The notes under the pieces are model-generated. The model had not been told where the DNA came from. It saw only the letters and a program-made list of their open reading frames with translations, and searched no databases. DNA of 24,602 bases from the NCBI GenBank assembly GCA_964649665.1, contig CAZYPU010000012.1, forward strand, positions 1 to 24,602. Direction: 5' to 3'. Source of the DNA: CAZYPU01 sp964649665 (lineage in GTDB: Bacteria > Omnitrophota > Gorgyraeia > JABMRN01 > RBG-13-46-9). A program made the position numbers and the translations under genes. How positions within the stretch are numbered: position 1 is the stretch's first letter; the number at the start of each line of letters is the position of its first letter. Below are positions 19,992 through 24,602 of this stretch, in pieces.

Positions 19992-20276
19992 ATGAAAAGA
20001 ATATTAGCATTATTCCTGATAGCGATGTTTTTGGTTTCCGTAGCGGGATGTGCTCCAAAAAGCGAATATGATAAGCTGCTTGTTGAAAAAGGACAAGTGC
20101 AGAAAAAATGCAATGATCTTTCTTCGACAAAAGTACGCCTTGAAGGTCAGCTGGTTTCCAAGGAAAAGCAACTGGCAAGGGCCGCGGAAGCGCTGAGGCA
20201 AGCCAACGCAAAGGTTAGCGACCTGGAGAAGGAGCTGGCCAAACAAGTCGGGAAAATTAAAAAATTAGAGAACTAG
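19992..20276 (+). CDS. coiled-coil lipoprotein
   Basis: This 94-residue protein has a lipoprotein signal ending in V-A-G-C20, followed by a helix with continuous heptads (YDKLLVEKGQVQKKCNDLSS, then EKQLARAAEALRQANAKVSD, EKELAKQVGKIKKLEN). It probably forms a trimeric or dimeric coiled coil in the periplasm, like Lpp-type structural lipoproteins, although no C-terminal Lys/Arg of the Lpp type is seen. A Cys at about residue 35 of the mature helix could form a disulfide. The purine block AAAAAAAGGGGGAGGGGGTG precedes the start. The exact family is not recognised. Confidence 0.75.
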   Translation: MKRILALFLIAMFLVSVAGCAPKSEYDKLLVEKGQVQKKCNDLSSTKVRLEGQLVSKEKQLARAAEALRQANAKVSDLEKELAKQVGKIKKLEN

Positions 20277-20291
20277 GCGGACTACCTGCAA

Positions 20292-20405
20292 ATGAATGCG
20301 GTAAGGATCGCCATGATCATATGTGTTTTCACGTCTTCCGTCTGCGCATTTTCGCGGGCGGAAGATATGAAAACGGCCGCTGCGGTCAAAAACCGCCATG
20401 CTTAG
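20292..20405 (+). CDS. possible 37-residue secreted peptide overlapping the GH1 start
   Basis: An ATG at 20292 opens a 37-residue frame with a signal-peptide-like start (MNAVRIAMIICVFTSSVCA, then SRAEDMKTAA), ending 8 bases into the GH1 pseudogene. It may be the remnant of a truncated gene. The evidence is weak: the ribosome site is poor and no homolog is known to me. Confidence 0.25.
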   Translation: MNAVRIAMIICVFTSSVCAFSRAEDMKTAAAVKNRHA

Positions 20406-21269
20406 ATTTCCCAAAGATTTCCTATGGGGTGCCGCTACATCCTCCTACCAGGTAGAGGGCGACAATAAAAACTGCGACTGGTGGGAATGGGAGAAAACCG
20501 CCGGCCTGAAAGAAACATCCGGCCATGCCTGCCGCCATTATGAGTTATTCAAAAAGGACTTCGATTTAGCCAAAGAGCTCAACCACAACGCCCACCGCTT
20601 TTCTATTGAGTGGAGCCGCATCGAACCGCGGGAAAGGCAATTCTCACACAAGGAAATCAACCACTACAGAGAAGTAACACTTGCCCTCCGGGAGCGCGGC
20701 ATCGAGCCGATAGTTACTCTGCATCATTTTACAAACCCTGCGTGGTTTACCGCCTCAGGCGGGTGGCTCAGCAATAATGCGTGCGGGCAGTTCACGCGGT
20801 ATGTCGAAAAGATAGTAAGCGAGTTATGTGAGAATGTACGTTTGATGTGCGCGGGCTTGGATTAAACGCGCTTCTGTCGGGGACCTGCCGGAGAGGGCAC
20901 TACCTCCTAAAAAAAAATTGCATGGGCTGGGACATATACCCGCGGGGCCTTTTTGAGGTGCTCATGAAACTGAAAAAATACAACTTGCCGCTGTTTATCA
21001 TGGAAAACGGAATCTGCACCGAAAACGACAAAGAAAGGTGGGACTTTATACACGAGCACCTGGTGAGCACGCACCGCGCAATCGAGCGCGGCGTAAAGAT
21101 CCTCGGCTATCTTTACTGGTCATTTATGGACAACTATGAATGGGATAGCGGCTTTGGTCCGCGTTTCGGGATTGTTGAAATTGATTACAATACCTCAAGG
21201 CGCCTGCCGCGCGAAAGCGCCAGAAAATTCGCGTCGGTCTGCGCCTCCGGGAAACTCGAGCAATATTAA
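20398..21269 (+). pseudogene. GH1 beta-glucosidase pseudogene with central deletion
   Basis: The first part (155 residues) is a clear glycoside hydrolase family 1 start: MLRFPKDFLWGAATSSYQVE, WWEWE, NAHRFSIEWSRIEP and VTLHHFTNPAWF. It goes off-frame after SELCENV, at 20865. The rest resumes in another frame at about 20847 with MGWDIYPRGLFEVL, the nucleophile motif IMENG, and LGYLYWSFMDNYEWDSGFGPRFG. The W-x-T-x-NEP acid/base segment that should follow ENV is absent, and about 110-160 residues of the normal 440-450 are missing. The gene is therefore inactive. It has no own ribosome site, and only about 120 bases separate it from the upstream lipoprotein gene. A mis-assembly remains possible. 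Confidence 0.85.
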
Positions 21270-21283
21270 AATTCAAGAAACGC

Positions 21284-21312
21284 TTGCAAAATAGGGTTTT
21301 TTTGGGTATACT
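21284..21312 (+). promoter_or_regulatory. sigma70-type promoter
   Basis: TTGCAA at 21284-21289 and TATACT at 21307-21312 have a 17-base spacer. An AAAGGAGG ribosome site lies 8 bases after the -10, so the transcript's leader would be very short. Confidence 0.7.
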
Positions 21313-21336
21313 TACCTTATAAAGGAGGTGAAAAGA

Positions 21337-21645
21337 ATGAAGAAGTTGATGGTTCTAATAGTTGTTTTGGTTTTTTCCATAAGCATGATGCCGGCGTTTG
21401 CCGCAGAGGAAAGCGACTCCGCTTCCAAGAAGACTACAGATAAATCTCCATCGTTTTTTCAGAAGGCCAGCGACGACATTTCGGAAATAACACTGACCGC
21501 TTCGGGAAAGTCCCCCACTGCGATATTCCAGGAGTCAAGCGACAGTATTAAGGCAGGTAGTCCGAAAGCTAAAGCAGGTAGTCTACGCGGTCAAAAATCC
21601 GAATTAAAGCAAAGAAGGATGGGCAAAAATATAATACTGATATAG
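21337..21645 (+). CDS. small secreted protein with internal repeat
   Basis: This 102-residue protein has an Sec signal peptide (MKKLMVLIVVLVFSISMMPA, cleavage near AFA-AEE). The mature part is Ser/Lys rich and contains an imperfect duplication: KSPSFFQKASDDI and KSPTAIFQESSDSI. A basic tail (RGQKSELKQRRMGKN) ends in hydrophobic residues (IILI), an unusual finish for an exported protein. No family is recognised. The start at ATG 21337, not the in-frame GTG at 21328, fits the ribosome site AAAGGAGG (21321-21328). It has its own promoter and terminator, so it is a single-gene unit. Confidence 0.7.
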   Translation: MKKLMVLIVVLVFSISMMPAFAAEESDSASKKTTDKSPSFFQKASDDISEITLTASGKSPTAIFQESSDSIKAGSPKAKAGSLRGQKSELKQRRMGKNIILI

Positions 21646-21670
21646 TATTTTCGCCCGAATACAATAAACA

Positions 21671-21719
21671 ACCTACGCGGATATCCCGGATAAACAGGGA
21701 GTGTCCGCGTAGGTTTTTT
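21671..21719 (+). terminator. intrinsic terminator
   Basis: A perfect 11-bp stem (21671-21681 with 21704-21714), capped by a short inner TCCC/GGGA pairing, is followed by a T-run to 21719. It closes the secreted protein unit just before the next REC gene. Confidence 0.88.
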
Positions 21720-21729
21720 AAAGGATGGT

Positions 21730-22101
21730 ATGAAAAAAATACTGGTTGTGGATGACGAAAAAGATTTCAGGGAGTTACTGAAGGAGACCCTCCGGCTACG
21801 CGGCTTCACGTGCCTTACCGCGAAAAACGGCCGGGAAGCCGTAAAAATCGCCAAAAACGAGCGGCCTTCCCTGATAATACTTGACCTCGTCATGCCGGAA
21901 ATGGACGGGATCGAAACTCACAAAATTCTGAAGAACGACAGGGATACCAAAAAAATACCCATCATCGCATATAGCGCCCAGGACCCTGAAGTATTCGTAA
22001 AGAAGGGAGGGGAGGCTTTTGATGTAGTGGATTTCATACTTAAGCCCTTTAACGTTGAAGTGTTGATTGATTCGGTTGAAAAAGCGCTTGAAAGCAATTA
22101 A
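21730..22101 (+). CDS. single-domain response regulator (REC)
   Basis: This 123-residue receiver domain has no output domain. D8-D9, phosphoacceptor D52 (LIILDLVMPE), switch residue S82 and K105 (FILKPFN) are present. It is related to the REC at 19248, with the same length and motifs. It begins 10 bases after a terminator, preceded by AAAGGATG, so its transcript must start upstream through the terminator or from a promoter overlapping it that I cannot identify. No kinase lies near. A c-di-GMP riboswitch operon follows. Confidence 0.9.
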   Translation: MKKILVVDDEKDFRELLKETLRLRGFTCLTAKNGREAVKIAKNERPSLIILDLVMPEMDGIETHKILKNDRDTKKIPIIAYSAQDPEVFVKKGGEAFDVVDFILKPFNVEVLIDSVEKALESN

Positions 22102-22211
22102 CGTCCCACAATACAGTCGCTCCAGAACACACCCCAAAGCAAAGCCTCTATTGTAACCTAGTGCCGAACAGCTCATATGCGTTAGTCTGTAAAAAAGTTA
22201 GCTTACTACCC

Positions 22212-22239
22212 TTGACTTTTTCTCCCGGTGTGCTATAGT
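22212..22239 (+). promoter_or_regulatory. extended -10 promoter of the riboswitch operon
   Basis: TTGACT at 22212-22217 and TATAGT at 22234-22239, preceded by TGC (extended -10), are 16 bases apart. The transcript would start near 22246, about 30 bases before the aptamer. No gene is seen in 22102-22211. Confidence 0.7.
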
Positions 22240-22274
22240 TATTGGTAGAAGAGTTGTTTCTTAAAGGTCCGTAA

Positions 22275-22355
22275 AAGGTAAACCGTTCGAAAGAATGGGA
22301 CACAAAGCCAGCGGCCTAAACCCCATGGGGGCACGGCGGCAGGGTTGCCGGATTA
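22275..22355 (+). promoter_or_regulatory. c-di-GMP-I (GEMM-I) riboswitch aptamer
   Basis: The conserved GEMM-I order is visible. GGTAAACC leads into the P1b hairpin CCGTTC-GAAA-GAATGG (22283-22298) with its GAAA tetraloop. Then come GGGACACAAAGCC, the P2 stem with GGCCTAAACC, a P3-like hairpin, and GGCAGGGTTGCCGG (about 22338-22351). This is very close to the Vibrio cholerae Vc2 aptamer by eye. The base aligning with Vc2 G20 is G (22278), as expected for c-di-GMP rather than cGAMP. A terminator follows, and then the TIGR04073 gene. Confidence 0.9.
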
Positions 22356-22363
22356 GAAGGTGT

Positions 22364-22402
22364 ACCCTGTTTTTTTCGCGCGGAAAAGATAGGGTTTTTT
22401 TT
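22364..22402 (+). terminator. riboswitch expression platform terminator
   Basis: ACCCT (22364-22368) pairs with AGGGT (22391-22395), extended inward by a T-rich/A-rich stem, and is followed by eight T. Bases 22359-22366 could alternatively pair with 22277-22284 in the aptamer core (seven of eight), a possible switching helix. Confidence 0.72.
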
Positions 22403-22432
22403 ATTTGATCCGATAGGAGGGAGGTGAAGAAG

Positions 22433-22765
22433 ATGTTAAGATTAGGGGTTGCGCTTTTGGTGGGATTGCTTGCTTTCGGGGCAGGTTCCATGGGCTATGC
22501 GGCCGAAAAGGCGGATGCGCCTGATGCCACAGCAGGTACAAAGCTGGGTAACGGCCTGGGCAACGCGCTAACGGGCTGGATGGAAATACCGCGGAAGATA
22601 AGCGAAGTTTCAAATGAACGAGATGCGTTTGCCGGAATAACGATCGGGACCCTTACGGGCGCCGTTTATGGCGTAGGAAGAACAGCGGCAGGTGTCCTTG
22701 ATACAGCTACGTTTGTTGTTCCGCCATACGATAGTCCGATAATGGAGCCCAACTACCAACTCTAA
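22433..22765 (+). CDS. TIGR04073-like exosortase-associated exported protein
   Basis: This 110-residue protein has a signal peptide (MLRLGVALLVGLLAFGAGSM, cleavage near GYA-AEK). The mature part contains a Gly/Asn-rich run (KLGNGLGNALTGWMEIPRKI), a hydrophobic Gly-rich hairpin (GITIGTLTGAVYGVGRTAAG) and VLDTATFVVPPYDSPIMEP. This is the pattern I associate with TIGR04073, putative exosortase-associated proteins of unknown function. It has a paralog ending at 155. The start ATG 22433 fits GGAGG at 22420-22424; the in-frame GTG at 22424 lies inside that ribosome site. It is directly controlled by the c-di-GMP riboswitch upstream and followed by strong terminators. Confidence 0.82.
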   Translation: MLRLGVALLVGLLAFGAGSMGYAAEKADAPDATAGTKLGNGLGNALTGWMEIPRKISEVSNERDAFAGITIGTLTGAVYGVGRTAAGVLDTATFVVPPYDSPIMEPNYQL

Positions 22766-22792
22766 GGAGTAAAAGCGGGTACAAACAGATTG

Positions 22793-22834
22793 TATTTTAT
22801 GGGGCCGCCTCGATATGGGCGGCCCCATAAAATA
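22793..22834. terminator. perfect 17-bp hairpin
   Basis: Arms 22793-22809 and 22818-22834 are perfectly complementary with an 8-base loop. The A/T-rich outer bases and GC-rich inner bases look like a bidirectional terminator, although the T-run is split across the arms. It abuts a second hairpin. Confidence 0.6.
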
Positions 22835-22876
22835 CCCCCGTGTCAGGCGGCACATGGCCGCGCCCGGGGGTTTTTT
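22834..22876 (+). terminator. intrinsic terminator of the TIGR04073 gene
   Basis: Stem ACCCCCG (22834-22840) with CGGGGGT (22865-22871), an inner GCGGC/GCCGC helix and six T at the end (22871-22876). It is a classical plus-strand terminator. Confidence 0.85.
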
Positions 22877-22877
22877 A

Positions 22878-22906
22878 TTGCTTTTGCCGGGCCCATAAGT
22901 TAAAAT
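22878..22906 (+). promoter_or_regulatory. possible promoter giving a leaderless mRNA
   Basis: TTGCTT at 22878-22883 and TAAAAT at 22901-22906 are 17 bases apart. The predicted start site (about 22913) falls at the in-frame ATG 22914 of the YkgJ-like gene, whose other ATG (22905) lies inside the -10. Confidence 0.45.
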
Positions 22907-23183
22907 GAACCCCATGGACAGCGTTGCCTACCGGGAACATCTAAAAAATAAGGCCATTAAGAGCGCCTCTATCTGCAGGCGCTGCGGGGTATGCTGCGGA
23001 GCAGATAACGACCCATGCGAAAATCTCACCCGCGGCGAAGACGGCATCTACGCCTGCCGCGTATACGCCACGCGCCTCGGGCCTCGAACGACAGTCTCGG
23101 GAAACATCTTCAATTGCGTGCTGATAAGAGATAATATCACAGGCGGATTCGCGCACCCCGACTGCGCTTATTTAAAGGAATAG
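22905..23183 (+). CDS. YkgJ-like cysteine cluster protein
   Basis: This protein of up to 92 residues contains C24-x2-C27-G-x-C30-C31, then C38, C51, C71 and C87. The CRRCGVCCG start, with later Cys before Y-x-x-R, is the hallmark of YkgJ-type zinc- or iron-chelating domains, whose function is unknown. It is shorter than most YkgJ proteins. The start could be ATG 22905 or ATG 22914; the proposed promoter favours 22914. Its stop is 1 base before the exonuclease gene, so the two are translated from one message. Confidence 0.75.
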   Translation: MNPMDSVAYREHLKNKAIKSASICRRCGVCCGADNDPCENLTRGEDGIYACRVYATRLGPRTTVSGNIFNCVLIRDNITGGFAHPDCAYLKE

Positions 23184-23184
23184 A

Positions 23185-23979
23185 ATGCCCCGCATCCTTA
23201 TGAAAATCTCACGTCCATTAGTGGTCCTTGATCTTGAAACGACCGGAACTTGGGTTGAGAAAGACAAGATTGTGGAGGTAGGCATGGTAAAGTACCTGCC
23301 TGATGGCTCTAAAGAGAGCTATGTAAAGCGTGTAAACCCGGGCATGCATATCCCGGCGTCTGTAAGCAAAATTACGGGAATAAGCGATGAAGATGTCAAA
23401 GACGCGGCTTCTTTCGGTGAAATAGCGCCTGAAGTGATTGCTTTTTTGGGAGACTGTGATATAGGCGGCTTTAATATAGAGAGGTTTGACATACCCCTGC
23501 TTGAACGTGAAATAATAGAGGCAGGGCTTAAGTTTGAGCTTGGAAATAGAGTGATCTATGATGCCCAGAAGATCTATAATATACATGAAAAAAGGAACCT
23601 TACAGCGGCATATCAGTTCTACTGCAATAAAACTCTTGATAATGCGCACTCAGCGCTTGGAGATGTCGAGGCCACCTTTGACATACTCCGGGAGCAGGTT
23701 AATAAATATGGGTCCGCCGAAGAAGGTATTGGCTCCTTAAGTAAGTTTGATTACGAGAGGTCCCTTGATTACTTTGATAAAGATAGAAAATTCAGGTGGT
23801 GGAATGGTAAGCTTTATCCCATGTTTGGGAAGCATGCCAGGCGAAACAGCATAAAAGAGCTTGCGAAGAAAGACCGCCCGTATCTTGAATGGATCCTTTC
23901 TAAGGACTTTAGCGAAGAAGTAAAAACCATGGTAAGAGATTCCCTTTCCGGGATATTTCCCGCGCCGCCCGGGCTATAG
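23185..23979 (+). CDS. DEDDh 3'-5' exonuclease with ExoX-like C-terminal domain
   Basis: This 264-residue protein has an exonuclease domain of the DNA polymerase III epsilon/DnaQ type (about 10-175). Catalytic residues are D16 and E18 in LDLETTG, D102 in NIERFD, and H155 and D160 in HSALGD, the DEDDh set complete. A C-terminal extension (about 205-255) reads LYPMFGKHARRNSIKELAKK, then YLEWILSKDFSEEVKTMV, resembling the ExoX-like C-terminal module. It probably trims DNA or RNA 3' ends in repair. Its codons look somewhat more A/T-rich at third positions than neighbouring genes, which may suggest transfer. It follows the YkgJ gene by 1 base. Confidence 0.88.
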   Translation: MPRILMKISRPLVVLDLETTGTWVEKDKIVEVGMVKYLPDGSKESYVKRVNPGMHIPASVSKITGISDEDVKDAASFGEIAPEVIAFLGDCDIGGFNIERFDIPLLEREIIEAGLKFELGNRVIYDAQKIYNIHEKRNLTAAYQFYCNKTLDNAHSALGDVEATFDILREQVNKYGSAEEGIGSLSKFDYERSLDYFDKDRKFRWWNGKLYPMFGKHARRNSIKELAKKDRPYLEWILSKDFSEEVKTMVRDSLSGIFPAPPGL

Positions 23980-24021
23980 GGCGCATCCCTGTCATCCTGA
24001 AAGGAAGGGAAGAGAGAATAA

Positions 24022-24435
24022 ATGGATTGTCCCGTCTGTAAAGAACCGATGGTCGTGCTGGAACTGAGTTCCGTGGAAATTGACCACTGCATAAATTGCG
24101 GCGGCATATGGCTTGACGCAGGCGAACTTGAGACCCTTCTCGAAAGCGCCGAAAAAAAAGACGAGGTGCTTAATTCCTTCGGCGTCGAAGGGGCCTCCCG
24201 CGAGATGAGGCGCAAGTGCCCCATTTGCATTGAAAAAATGGACAAGGTACTGTGCGGCAGGAATAAAAAAATCCTAATAGACAAGTGCGCGAAGAACCAC
24301 GGGATATGGTTTGACCGGGGGGAACTTCACAACATAATCACGACGGGTGGATTGGACGAAAACAATAAAATCCTCGCCCTCTTAAAAGATATGTTCGGGG
24401 AAAAAAGTGCGGAAAACATAAAAAAAGGAGGCTAG
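24022..24435 (+). CDS. double TFIIB-type zinc ribbon protein
   Basis: This 137-residue soluble protein is an internal duplication of the zf-TFIIB ribbon. The first unit has ligands C3, C6, C23, C26 followed by GGIWLDAGELE. The second has C66, C69, C89 but N92-H93 in place of the fourth Cys, followed by GIWFDRGELH. H93 may be the fourth ligand. The C-terminal part is a charged helix. Such proteins bind Zn; their partner is unknown. The gene ends 1 base before a lemA-like gene, so they share a transcript. The start is ATG 24022 with AGGAAGGGAAGAG upstream. Confidence 0.85.
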   Translation: MDCPVCKEPMVVLELSSVEIDHCINCGGIWLDAGELETLLESAEKKDEVLNSFGVEGASREMRRKCPICIEKMDKVLCGRNKKILIDKCAKNHGIWFDRGELHNIITTGGLDENNKILALLKDMFGEKSAENIKKGG

Positions 24436-24436
24436 T

Positions 24437-24602
24437 ATGATAATACTTATCGCATTGCTTGCTCTTATTGTATTGGGAGCGTTTTTATTCATCGGGATAT
24501 ATAATTCCCTCATCGCGCTGCGTAACCAGGTAAAAAACGCCTGGTCCCAGATCGACGTCCAGCTTAAAAGGCGCCACGATCTCATCCCGAACCTCATCGA
24601 AA
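24437..24602 (+). CDS. LemA family protein, N-terminal part
   Basis: The first 55 codons are present; the gene runs off the window. It has an N-terminal hydrophobic segment (MIILIALLALIVLGAFLFIG) and then the conserved YNSLIALRNQVKNAWSQIDV and LKRRHDLIPNLIE that mark LemA, a membrane-anchored helical bundle of unclear function, often next to a TPM or M48 peptidase gene. The ribosome site AAGGAGG lies about 7 bases upstream. Confidence 0.9.
   Translation, partial: MIILIALLALIVLGAFLFIGIYNSLIALRNQVKNAWSQIDVQLKRRHDLIPNLIE

Overview
The window is 24.6 kb of bacterial chromosome at roughly 50% G+C. Nearly every gene lies on the + strand, packed with ATGA overlaps or gaps of a few bases. The combination of TIGR04073-type exosortase-associated proteins, many PilZ domains, Tat and lipoprotein signals (a diderm envelope) and dispersed palindromic repeats is reminiscent of uncultured lineages such as Omnitrophota or the deltaproteobacterial groups. 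That placement is inference. No tRNA, rRNA, CRISPR array, integrase or transposase was seen.

Layout. (1) 1-607: the tail of a TIGR04073-like gene, a symmetric terminator and a charged Cys4 mini-protein. (2) 744-7987: a promoter followed by a seven-gene run of two PilZ proteins, a DUF4416 protein carrying an in-frame palindromic repeat, a membrane-anchored FxLYD-like protein, a membrane-anchored alpha/beta-hydrolase, a Tat-signal radical SAM protein and a membrane protein with a spermidine-synthase-like domain. (3) 8072-8225: repeat cluster. (4) 8275-15273: a second promoter and a long run of PilZ, BamE-like lipoprotein, panD, def, tatA, tatC, yqeY, corA, a small Trk-like/RCK_C membrane protein, an M23 peptidase, an entericidin-like lipoprotein, STAS-PilZ and a second radical SAM protein. 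(5) 15293-17380: a ParA ATPase fused to a glycogen-binding-like module, and an EamA transporter. (6) 17388-20276: small membrane proteins and lipoproteins, an RlmB-type methyltransferase, a REC protein and a holin-like protein. (7) 20398-21269: a GH1 beta-glucosidase pseudogene. (8) 21284-22876: a small secreted protein, a second REC protein, and a c-di-GMP-I (GEMM-I) riboswitch with terminator controlling a complete TIGR04073 gene. (9) 22878-24602: a YkgJ-like Cys cluster protein, a DEDDh exonuclease, a double zinc-ribbon protein and the start of lemA.

How the genes fit together. The dominant theme is cyclic di-GMP output: four PilZ proteins and one riboswitch, with no GGDEF or EAL enzyme in the window. 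A second theme is the envelope: Tat translocase with a possible Tat-dependent radical SAM substrate, lipoproteins, an M23 peptidase, CorA and the Trk-like protein. The most unusual items are the ParA-CBM48 fusion, the riboswitch-TIGR04073 unit, the Tat-signal radical SAM/aminopropyltransferase-like pair, the single-unit Trk-like RCK_C protein, and repeat elements inserted in frame into coding sequence. Family names come from motif recognition by eye, without any database search.
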